From assembly GCA_022568135.1 (NCBI GenBank), contig JADFFQ010000006.1:31145-95144 (forward strand): a DNA stretch of 64,000 bases. Reading direction: 5' to 3'. How positions within the stretch are numbered: position 1 is the stretch's first letter; the number at the start of each line of letters is the position of its first letter. The notes under the pieces were generated by a model. It did no database searches. It was not told where the DNA came from and worked only from the letters and a program-made list of their open reading frames with translations. This document shows positions 8,362-15,353 of the stretch, one piece after another. The position numbers and the translations under genes are program-made. This DNA comes from Planctomycetota bacterium. Lineage in GTDB: Bacteria > Planctomycetota > Phycisphaerae > Phycisphaerales > SM1A02.

Positions 8362-9998
8362 CCAGCGCCGGCCGGGCGTGGGCACTTGCATTCGTGGTGA
8401 TGAGCGCCCTCGTGACGAGTATGGCGGTTGCCACGATCACCGCGCCCGGCGCGACGCTGATAGGGGCGGCGCTACCGGCGCCGCCGAGCGCCGAAACATC
8501 ACCGCTTCAGACGGCGGTCAATCTCCCACCCATCCCCGATTTTCCGTTCGAATTGATGGAGCCGGCCGTGCGCAGGCAGTTCGTCGAAGCCGCCCGTCGC
8601 GTGGCCGCGTCACCACGTGACGCGGAGGCGAACGGAAGACTCGGCATGCTCTATCATGCCTACGAGTTTCACGTCCTTGCCGAGCCGTGCTATCTCCGGG
8701 CGGTCGCCTTGGCTGGGGATGATCTGCGTTGGCGCGCCTATCTGGCCAGGGTGCTGCTGGAGCGCGGCGAATGGGAGCGTTGTGCCGGCGAGCTTGATCT
8801 GGTCCTCGCCCAGCGCCCCGATGATGTTGCTTCGCTGATCTATCGCGCCGATGCAGACCGCATGCGAAATCGCTTGGATGAAGCGCTGGCCGGATACCGG
8901 CGAGTCATTGAGATCTCTCCGAAGACCGCACGAGCATATTGCGGAGCCGGCCGAGTCTTGCTTCGACGCGGAGAACTCACGACCGCGGTGGGATACTTGG
9001 AGGAGGCGATCCGTCTCGCTGGGGAGTATGGCACGGCGAGGTATGTGCTGGGGCAGGCCCTGCGCAAGCTCGGACGCGCCGAGGCGGCAATGCAACAGCT
9101 CGAACTCGCCGAGCAGCAACGCAACGAAGAGCCACGAGTCCCTGATCCGCTGAGGCAACGCCTTGATGCGCTGCGAACCGGCGCGATTGACGCCTTACAT
9201 CGCGGCATTGACCTGCTTCAACAAGGGCAAGTAGAGCATGCGATCGCCTTGCTCGAAGAAGCGGTGCGGATCAATCCCGACCTGCCGGAAGCCCACGGTC
9301 AGCTTGGCACTGCGCTGCTGAAACGGGGCCAGTTGGAGCATGCCGAGGAAAGCCTGCGGCGCGCATTGATCCTCGACCCAAACTTCGTCGATGCGCTCTA
9401 CAACCTCGGCTTGATTGCCCATCGGCGAAACGACTACTCAGAAGCGGCGAGGCGCTTTGCACTGGCAGTTTCCATTCGCCCGCAACACTTTGATGCGCAT
9501 CTGGGGCTCGGCGCAGACTTGTCGCGCCTCGATCGGGCGGATGAGGCGATCGAGCATCTCCGCGCCGCCGCAAGGATTCGACCGGATGATCCGCGTCCCT
9601 ACAAGCGGCTCGGTAGCGCACTTGCGGCGCTGGGGCGGTACGAGGAGGCCATCAGCCGGCTACGGGACGGCGTGCAGCGACTGCCCGACGACGCGTCGAT
9701 CGCTGACCGGCTGGCGTGGATGTTGGCGACATGTCCGCAGGAGCAGTGGCGAGATGCAGAGGAAGCACTTCGCATTGCCGAGGCGGTATGCCGCAGGACC
9801 AACAATGCGGTGCCGCAGGCCTTGGACACTCTCGCCGCGGCCCTGGCCAATCTTGGCCGCTTTGAAGAGGCGATCGCCGCCGCCGAGCAAGCGCTTCAAA
9901 TGGCAAGAGCGAACGACAACCGCGACCTCGCACGTGAGATCGAGGCTCGCCTGGGCCATTACCGCGCCGGCCGGCCCTACCGCCAGCCATCGCCCTAG
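8358..9998 (+). CDS. Secreted tetratricopeptide-repeat protein coupled to CRTAC1 gene
   Basis: A 546-residue protein starting in an ATGA overlap with the upstream gene. An N-terminal hydrophobic segment (ALAFVVMSALVTSMAVATIT) acts as signal or anchor. The remainder is about ten TPR units, for example EAHGQLGTALLKRGQLEHAE, DALYNLGLIAHRRNDYSEAA and RPYKRLGSALAALGRYEEAI, a scaffold for protein-protein binding. The coupling suggests that it works with the propeller protein in the envelope. Confidence 0.88.
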   Translation: MTSAGRAWALAFVVMSALVTSMAVATITAPGATLIGAALPAPPSAETSPLQTAVNLPPIPDFPFELMEPAVRRQFVEAARRVAASPRDAEANGRLGMLYHAYEFHVLAEPCYLRAVALAGDDLRWRAYLARVLLERGEWERCAGELDLVLAQRPDDVASLIYRADADRMRNRLDEALAGYRRVIEISPKTARAYCGAGRVLLRRGELTTAVGYLEEAIRLAGEYGTARYVLGQALRKLGRAEAAMQQLELAEQQRNEEPRVPDPLRQRLDALRTGAIDALHRGIDLLQQGQVEHAIALLEEAVRINPDLPEAHGQLGTALLKRGQLEHAEESLRRALILDPNFVDALYNLGLIAHRRNDYSEAARRFALAVSIRPQHFDAHLGLGADLSRLDRADEAIEHLRAAARIRPDDPRPYKRLGSALAALGRYEEAISRLRDGVQRLPDDASIADRLAWMLATCPQEQWRDAEEALRIAEAVCRRTNNAVPQALDTLAAALANLGRFEEAIAAAEQALQMARANDNRDLAREIEARLGHYRAGRPYRQPSP

Positions 9999-10343
9999 CA
10001 GCGCGTGGCAGAAGTCATTTGGAGTAGGTTTCAGGGCCCCTAATGGAGTCAAAAACGCGGTATGTACGAGGTCGAAACCGCGTTCACCACGGGCTGTTAA
10101 GGGTCCGGGCGGCGATCCGTTTCCGACACATAAATTTGCCGGATCTGCTGGCACCTACTGCATTCCTGCGGTACATTACTGATAAGATGTGCCCGGCTGC
10201 GGGCTGGGCCTGTCGATGCGTCACCTGGGTGGGGCCTGAACGCTATCGGCCGTCGCGCGGTGTCCACCATTGCGTGACCGGGTCCCTGGCAGTCAGGCCA
10301 TACATATCTGATCAAGAGCCGCTTCATGGGCATGGAGGTTGAA
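9999..10343. other. Intergenic region without identified element
   Basis: 345 bases between the TPR gene and the VCBS-dockerin gene. It has slightly lower GC than the genes and no open frame with protein-like composition. The promoter of the downstream gene should be here, but no confident motif was found. Confidence 0.5.
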
Positions 10344-12152
10344 ATGCACCAAGCAAGTTTGATCATGGCGGTCGTGTTCACGACGGGCGGTGCGGCGGCC
10401 TTTGCCGGCCAATTGCCGGGCACCTTGAACTACCAGAACGTAAGCGGCGCCCGCATCAACCAGACGGTGCCGGAAGGGGGCACGAGCGAGAAGGAGGTCG
10501 AGTACGGCGATTTCGACAACGACGGCGATCTTGACGTGGTGATCGCCGTCGCCCACAGCGACTTCGGCCAGCGTAAGAACAAGATGTACCGCAACGATGA
10601 CGGCGTGTTCAACGAGATCAGCGCCACCGTGCCGCTCTTTACTACCGGCATGGGCGACGTCGCTCGCAACGCGTTCTTCCGCGACTACGACCTCGACGGT
10701 TGGCTGGACCTCATCATCGTCTGCGACAACAACACCGGCGGTGATCCCGGCCGAACGAAATACTGGCGCAACGTTCATGCCGGCGGGGTCCACACCGGCT
10801 GGGTGGAAGAAGGCAATGCCCGCCTCGGCCCCAGCACCGGCGGCGCGGCCTGTGGCGCGGTGTCAATCAACCCGGATATGGACGGCGACTTCGACCTCTA
10901 TGTCGGCAACTATCCCGGTCCGTCACAGGACACGATGTATTTCAACCGAAACGACCTCCCCGGCTACTTCACGAACATGACGGGCAGCCACGTGCCGATC
11001 GACAGCGATTACACGGTGGATGTTGCTTCCGCCGACATGAACGGCGACGGGAAGCTGGACCTGCTGATCAGCAACTGGGGTCCGAACTATATCTATTACA
11101 ACGACAACAATGGTGCCGGCGGTGGCGTAGGCGACTTCAAATATGCCGGTAGCGCGCAATATATCGGCAACGCGAGCCTCAATGAGAACGCGATGGAGCC
11201 GGGCGACTTCGACGGCGATGGCGACCAGGACATCTATTGGACCAACTTGATCGGAGGTGCCGACCGCATTCTCCGTAACAACGGCAACGATGCCGCCAAC
11301 AAGGCCACCTTTACGGGCCTCGCTATCCTGCCGCCGTCAACGGCCAGCATCGTTTCGCGCAAGGCCACCGTGGCCGACCTGAACAATGACGGGCGCGTCG
11401 ACGTCTTCGTGATGAAGGAGCAAGGCGGGAGCAGCCGGCCGACCATCCTTCGCAATACCTCCGTCAACAACATCATCTCCTTCGTCGATTGGACACCCGC
11501 GCCCGCATTCCCCAGCGGCGCCATTCATATGGGTTGGCACGCTGCGGTCTTCGACACCGACGGCGACCGCGATCTGGACATCTTCCTCGGCGGCTGGACC
11601 AACGATCACCTGTTTGAGAACGTCCCCGCTAACGAAGTTGATGAGGATGACCTGGCCGGGGGAGCCCTGCCCGGGGTGTACAACAATGATCCCGTCGCAG
11701 TGCTCGGACATGCCTCGGAGGGCGACGTCGATCTCTACACCGCCAGCGGTATTGGGGCCAACGCGCTGATCTCCCTGGTGCTCAACGGGCCGGATGACTA
11801 CTTGCTGGAGCTGCTCAACAGCGACGGAAAAATCCTGGCGAGCTCCAATCGAGGTGGGTTGGGCATTGAGGAGGCGCTTCAACAGAGCGTCAGCCCCGGC
11901 CTCTACAGGGTCCAAGTAACCGTGATCCAAGGCGGTTCTTCGATCTACGACCTTGACAACGATGGAACGGTCGGCATCCTCGACCTGCTTGCATTGCTCG
12001 CCGCCTGGGGCCCCATCCCGACACCCGACCCGCCCGATTTCGACGGCGACGGCATTGTCGGGATCTTTGATCTGCTCCTGTTGCTTGCCCATTGGGGTGA
12101 CGCCGGCGGCCCCAACGATTACATCCTCGAAGTCCTCTCACGCAGCGGTTGA
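10344..12152 (+). CDS. Secreted VCBS/FG-GAP protein with PPC-like domain and dockerin pair
   Basis: A 602-residue exported protein. ATG at 10344 is preferred over 10326 because GGAGG lies six bases before it and a signal peptide follows (MHQASLIMAVVFTTGGAAAF). Repeats such as YGDFDNDGDLDVVIA, DMNGDGKLDLLIS, DFDGDGDQDIYW and DTDGDRDLDIFLG form a propeller. A region near residues 440-530 (DVDLYTASGIGANALISLVL ... DDYLLELLNSDGKIL) resembles a pre-peptidase C-terminal beta-sandwich. Two dockerin-type repeats follow (LDNDGTVGILDLLALLAAWG and DFDGDGIVGIFDLLLLLAHW). About 17 extra residues after them (NDYILEVLSRSG) echo the PPC segment, which is unusual. Confidence 0.85.
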   Translation: MHQASLIMAVVFTTGGAAAFAGQLPGTLNYQNVSGARINQTVPEGGTSEKEVEYGDFDNDGDLDVVIAVAHSDFGQRKNKMYRNDDGVFNEISATVPLFTTGMGDVARNAFFRDYDLDGWLDLIIVCDNNTGGDPGRTKYWRNVHAGGVHTGWVEEGNARLGPSTGGAACGAVSINPDMDGDFDLYVGNYPGPSQDTMYFNRNDLPGYFTNMTGSHVPIDSDYTVDVASADMNGDGKLDLLISNWGPNYIYYNDNNGAGGGVGDFKYAGSAQYIGNASLNENAMEPGDFDGDGDQDIYWTNLIGGADRILRNNGNDAANKATFTGLAILPPSTASIVSRKATVADLNNDGRVDVFVMKEQGGSSRPTILRNTSVNNIISFVDWTPAPAFPSGAIHMGWHAAVFDTDGDRDLDIFLGGWTNDHLFENVPANEVDEDDLAGGALPGVYNNDPVAVLGHASEGDVDLYTASGIGANALISLVLNGPDDYLLELLNSDGKILASSNRGGLGIEEALQQSVSPGLYRVQVTVIQGGSSIYDLDNDGTVGILDLLALLAAWGPIPTPDPPDFDGDGIVGIFDLLLLLAHWGDAGGPNDYILEVLSRSG

Positions 12153-12554
12153 ACCACCTCAGAGACGATTCGAGCGTAGGCCTCATGATCCCGCGGCGCA
12201 CTCCACCCGGCCGTGCGCCCACCGGAACGCGATGGGTGGCTGTGGCTAAGTCTTCGATGCCACAGCGTCAAAGGACTGGGGCACGCTTCGCTTAGCCCCA
12301 GCCACCCGCCGCTTGCTTCTAACCGGAATCGACGGTGACAGGCCGAGTCCTGTCCCAAGACGGCGGCCTGGAGGCCCTGTCGGGCCGCTTGGCAGCGGTG
12401 GGGACAGATTGACACCGCAGACCCCTCGTCGTTAGATAAACGGCTTAGCGCGCCTCTGGCAGACGATCCAGAGGCGTCTTATGCGGACAAGAAACCAAAG
12501 TTTCGCATGTTATACGGATCAAGCTAATTATTGTTGGCCCGCAAGAGGAGCCAA
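12153..12554. other. Intergenic region at the left edge of the accessory patch
   Basis: About 400 bases between the dockerin gene and the NYN gene. It contains the hairpin at 12451-12476 and, nearer the NYN start, a more AT-rich stretch (taattattg). I see no gene in it. Confidence 0.5.
12451..12476 (+). terminator. Terminator-like hairpin
   Basis: Perfect 9-bp stem CGCCTCTGG / CCAGAGGCG with an eight-base loop, followed by tctt. The T-tract is short, so this is a weak intrinsic terminator at best, about 300 bases after the dockerin gene and just before the NYN gene. Confidence 0.4.
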
Positions 12555-13244
12555 ATGAAACCACAAGGTTCAATCTGCAGAATCGGAGTCTTCTACGATG
12601 GTTCCTTCTTTGCCTACGCGCAGGCATACTTCTACCACGACAGGAAGCTCGGTTGGCTTAGCTTCAGACCTCTCCACACGTTTTTCGAGACGTTCATTAG
12701 CAAAAAGGACCAGAGCTTTTCCAGCTACAAGGTCGTCTACGCTTCTTGGCACCAAGGTATGTTTCCTGGAAGGAACGCCACGGATGAGCAACTTCGCTTC
12801 GACCGTCGGCTTTACCACGATCTCATGCACGCTGGCGTCGATCCCAAGTACTTGCCCACGTCACAACAACGCCGGGAGAAGGGGACGGATGTTGCCCTCG
12901 CGGTGGATGCACTTCAAGTCGGATTGGACGGCAAGATTGACATCGCGGTGCTTGTAACAGGCGATGGCGACTTTGTCCCTCTTGTCAGGGCTTTGAATAA
13001 GCACGGTATTCGAGTGGTTGCAGCCTACTTCGATTTCCAGGATGCACGAGGGAAGAAGAGCTTCATTAACGAACGGTTGCTCAAGTGCTGCAACTATGAG
13101 GTGGACATTGGAAAGTTGGACGGCGATCGTGAGTTCGCGGCTACCTTCAAGAGTCTCTTCCGTACACCAAGTGATTTTCGGGACTCCGGAGAAGGCCAAC
13201 CACCGCTTCCAGCCGACGCCGAGGACGGCGCGGCTGAAGCATAG
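12555..13244 (+). CDS. NYN (PIN-like) domain protein, LabA/DUF88 type
   Basis: A 229-residue protein with ATG at 12555, five bases after a perfect AGGAG. The NYN domain spans roughly residues 8-185: GVFYDGSFFAY (first acidic residue), REKGTDVALAVDAL, and VLVTGDGDFVPLVRALNKHG (acidic cluster), followed by RVVAAYFDF. These acidic residues match the metal-binding site of PIN-like RNases. The C-terminal 15 residues (GQPPLPADAEDGAAEA) are encoded inside an attC-like hairpin, so the natural end may have been replaced. The gene has lower GC than its flanks and looks acquired. Substrate unknown. Confidence 0.85.
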   Translation: MKPQGSICRIGVFYDGSFFAYAQAYFYHDRKLGWLSFRPLHTFFETFISKKDQSFSSYKVVYASWHQGMFPGRNATDEQLRFDRRLYHDLMHAGVDPKYLPTSQQRREKGTDVALAVDALQVGLDGKIDIAVLVTGDGDFVPLVRALNKHGIRVVAAYFDFQDARGKKSFINERLLKCCNYEVDIGKLDGDREFAATFKSLFRTPSDFRDSGEGQPPLPADAEDGAAEA

Positions 13245-13252
13245 CATTCGCC
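13194..13252 (+). other. attC-like recombination site 1 (degenerate)
   Basis: GGCCAAC (R''-like, 13194-13200), spacer CACC, then a long hairpin: left arm 13205-13221 and right arm 13226-13240, giving 15 base pairs with two single bulged bases (C and A) on the same arm and loop AGGA. Spacer ATAGC and ATTCGCC (R'-like, 13246-13252) follow. Two R boxes, symmetric spacers and extrahelical bases on one arm are the attC layout, but both R boxes are imperfect. Confidence 0.5.
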
Positions 13253-13286
13253 TGAGAATAGACTATGTATGAAGGACTTAACAACT

Positions 13287-13335
13287 CGGGACAGGTACCA
13301 ACATCCCGTGGTGTTTCAAATCGGTGGCTGTCCCG
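13287..13335. repeat. Inverted repeat upstream of the unknown membrane gene
   Basis: CGGGACAG (13287-13294) and CTGTCCCG (13328-13335) are perfectly complementary, and the pairing extends inward with two mismatches (GTACC against GGTGG). It sits 20 bases before the start at 13356, so it may fold in the leader RNA. It resembles GGGACAGGnACC-type palindromes that I recall as common in environmental genomes. Confidence 0.5.
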
Positions 13336-13355
13336 TGATATCCCAGGAATATGAA

Positions 13356-14198
13356 ATGAAGCACATCCTCAGCATCATACTGCTATTCTTCCTCACTGGA
13401 TCAGTCTACGCAGACACCTTTTATGTGGGCGGGAAACAACTTGACATTCCTTCCCCACAGGGTTACTCGCGCGTCACACAACAAATGGATGCCGTCTACC
13501 GGGTGAGCCTGCAGATGGCAGATCCTCGAAACGATCTATTGGCATGTTACATCCCAGACTCGGACGTTCCGGCTGCAATGTCAGGCGCACTTTGGTCCTT
13601 TGAGCGCTACTATCTTCTTAAGGTCAATAAACGGGTCAAAGATGTGGTGGTGGGATCCAAAGACTTCGCCGAACTCAAGACCATTACCAAACGCCAGAAT
13701 AAGGAGGTCTTCAAGGCTCTAGAATCACAGATACCTGACCTTATGGAGAATATGAGCAAAGGTCTTAGCACAGAGTTTGATGTTAATGTCGCGCTCCAAA
13801 TGTCTCAGATTATACCACTTGATCCGCATTATGAAACAGAGAATTCTTTAGCCTTTTCAATGTATATGCATTTAGACATTTCTGTAGAGGGAGCAAAGGA
13901 AGATTTTATTCTTTCTGCAACTAGCACTTTCGTAAACGTGGCAGGAAAGATTCTGTTCCTCTACTGCTATGCGCCGCAGAAAGATTTAGAGTGGACTCGA
14001 GACGCTTCAAAGGCTTGGGCGGGTATGGTTATGGCTAGCAATGTGCGACCGCCATCCCGCACATCTGATAGTCGTGGTATGGATTGGAGCAAAGTGTTTG
14101 CGAAGGGAATCGTTGGCGCAATTATTGGAGTAATAATGGCTGTGATTGTTGTCATTGTTGGAGTTTTCTCGAAGTTCAACAAGAAGAAAGAAGTCTAA
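13356..14198 (+). CDS. Unknown membrane-anchored exported protein (cassette-like)
   Basis: A 280-residue protein. ATG at 13356 has an AGGA site and opens a signal peptide (MKHILSIILLFFLTGSVYA). The body (about 20-240) has no recognised domain. Residues about 248-272 form one hydrophobic segment (GIVGAIIGVIMAVIVVIVGV) followed by a basic tail KFNKKKEV, so the protein would be anchored with its bulk outside the cytoplasm. Codon and base use are clearly more AT-rich than in the neighbours, especially from 13,700 on. The TAA stop lies inside an attC-like R'' box, as in integron cassettes. No function proposed. Confidence 0.75.
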   Translation: MKHILSIILLFFLTGSVYADTFYVGGKQLDIPSPQGYSRVTQQMDAVYRVSLQMADPRNDLLACYIPDSDVPAAMSGALWSFERYYLLKVNKRVKDVVVGSKDFAELKTITKRQNKEVFKALESQIPDLMENMSKGLSTEFDVNVALQMSQIIPLDPHYETENSLAFSMYMHLDISVEGAKEDFILSATSTFVNVAGKILFLYCYAPQKDLEWTRDASKAWAGMVMASNVRPPSRTSDSRGMDWSKVFAKGIVGAIIGVIMAVIVVIVGVFSKFNKKKEV

Positions 14199-14291
14199 CA
14201 AGGCGCTGCAATCGGACTACCAAGGGCGGCGCGGCCTCCTCTATGCTACAGCCTTACCACTTTTGACAGCCGGTGAGTTTGGACGTTACGC
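14193..14291 (+). other. attC-like recombination site 2
   Basis: GTCTAAC (R'', 14193-14199, fits RYYYAAC), spacer AAGGC, L'' GCTGCAATCGG (14205-14215); then after about 54 bases L' CCGGTGAGT (14270-14278), spacer TTGGA, and cGTTACGC (R', one base off GTTRRRY). L'' pairs with L' leaving G14208 and A14211 bulged on one strand. The AAGGC-GCTGCA wording and the overlap with the gene stop are typical of integron cassettes. Confidence 0.6.
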
Positions 14292-14447
14292 AGAGCCTTC
14301 CTGCCGTCCGTAGGTCTCGCTCACCGAGCTGTTCAGGTCGAGGATGAACTTCTTCATCGGGTGGCGTTGGCGGATTCGATCCACCCATTGGCCGGGCATC
14401 GCCATCAAGGCGGCGAGGTTATCCGCTTCACCCATTGGGTTCCTCGC
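14286..14447 (-). pseudogene. Truncated IS1380-type transposase fragment
   Basis: The minus-strand frame reads NLAALMAMPGQWVDRIRQRH, then MKKFILDLNSSVSETYGRQE and GSA before a stop. From memory, this is the segment around the first catalytic Asp of IS1380-family DDE transposases (LDxDSS..S.TYG.QEGSAYNGHF). It breaks off exactly where YNGHF should follow, at the R' box of the attC-like site. No terminal inverted repeats and no other part of the element are visible, so it is a dead remnant. Confidence 0.75.
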
Positions 14448-14518
14448 CTATTCGATGCTTCGAGGTGCAGAGTCGCCGTAATCTACTCAGGTGTACGCCA
14501 TGAAAGGTTGTTCAAGAA

Positions 14519-14552
14519 CGCCGATCCGCCACAGGCGGATGGGAAATCGGCG
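14519..14552 (-). terminator. Hairpin after the ExbB/ExbD operon
   Basis: Directly after the TAG of the last operon gene (14553) the minus strand can form ATCCGCC-tgt-GGCGGAT extended by CGCCG / CGGCG across a one-sided bulge. The core TCCGCCnnrGGCGGA also occurs elsewhere in the window. No T-run follows, so the terminator role is tentative. Confidence 0.35.
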
Positions 14553-15353
14553 CTAGGGGGAGGCGACCCATCGGCCGTGACGAAAGTAGGGTTTCGAGGC
14601 GTCCACGCCAAGCATGTCCGCGAGACGATCCGGGTCAGCCTCGATGAGCGGTTGTCCGTTGGTGAGCAGCAGATCGCTCGACCACGAGCGGTGAGGTCCG
14701 GCGAGCAGCGCCGCTTCGAAGCGAAGCATGGTCATCAGATCATTGGGCGAGAGCGTGGGCTTGCGCGGGGGGCGATACAACCGGCAGTCTTCAAGGAAAC
14801 CCCTGACACCGCCTCGCAGCACGTGCCCGTGCGCTTCGAGCAGTTCCATGGCGCCTGGCCTTGCGAGCGCGGCAAGGGCGCGCGCACCCTGTCCCTTTCG
14901 ATAGTGGCTCAGCGCTTCGGCGACGGCCAGGACGGCGACAGGGTCAAGATCGCCGGCGGGGTTGGTTTGATGGGCACTGCCCACCCCGCCGCGGTGGTCA
15001 AGCAAACCGGCCAAAGCCAGCAATCGGCGGTTGGCCTGGCGGTGGTCCTCCAGGTCCGCAAGAGCCAGGCAGGAGCTGCGACCGAGCCGGGGCTGATCGA
15101 GCACCCCGGCGAGAGCGTACAGGCGGTTGGCCAGATCATGGCGCGGCTGATCGCCCGCGGCGTCGGCGACCTCCTCCGCCAGCTCGAAATACGCCAGTGC
15201 ATCGCCCGGGTTCAGTGCTTCAAGCCGATCAAGCCACTCGCCGGAGCCGGCTGAATCATCTGTGGAATCTCGGCTGCCCAAGGTTGTGGACCACGCGATT
15301 ACACTCAGGGCGGTGACCAGCACGAGGAGCATTGCGGGGCGGGACGCGGTCAT
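14553..15353 (-). CDS. Membrane-anchored helical protein, last gene of ExbB/ExbD operon
   Basis: A 266-residue protein with an N-terminal hydrophobic segment (PAMLLVLVTALSVIAWSTTL) and an otherwise helical, Ala/Leu-rich body with TPR-like spacing (ALAYFELAEEVADAAGDQPR, PVAVLAVAEALSHYRKGQGA). No catalytic motif was seen. Its start overlaps the upstream 980-residue gene by four bases, so it is the coupled distal gene of the operon. Function unknown; probably an envelope scaffold acting with the preceding proteins. Confidence 0.75.
   Translation of the reverse strand: MTASRPAMLLVLVTALSVIAWSTTLGSRDSTDDSAGSGEWLDRLEALNPGDALAYFELAEEVADAAGDQPRHDLANRLYALAGVLDQPRLGRSSCLALADLEDHRQANRRLLALAGLLDHRGGVGSAHQTNPAGDLDPVAVLAVAEALSHYRKGQGARALAALARPGAMELLEAHGHVLRGGVRGFLEDCRLYRPPRKPTLSPNDLMTMLRFEAALLAGPHRSWSSDLLLTNGQPLIEADPDRLADMLGVDASKPYFRHGRWVASP

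Noticed and set aside
10149..10163. TGGCAC followed by TGCA, sigma-54 promoter-like
   Set aside because: The distance between the GG and GC elements is two bases too short for a -24/-12 promoter.
12430..12437. CGTTAGAT before the NYN gene, R'-box-like, as a third attC site
   Set aside because: A degenerate 7-mer like GTTRRRY is expected about once per kilobase; no paired R'' box or bulged stem was found.
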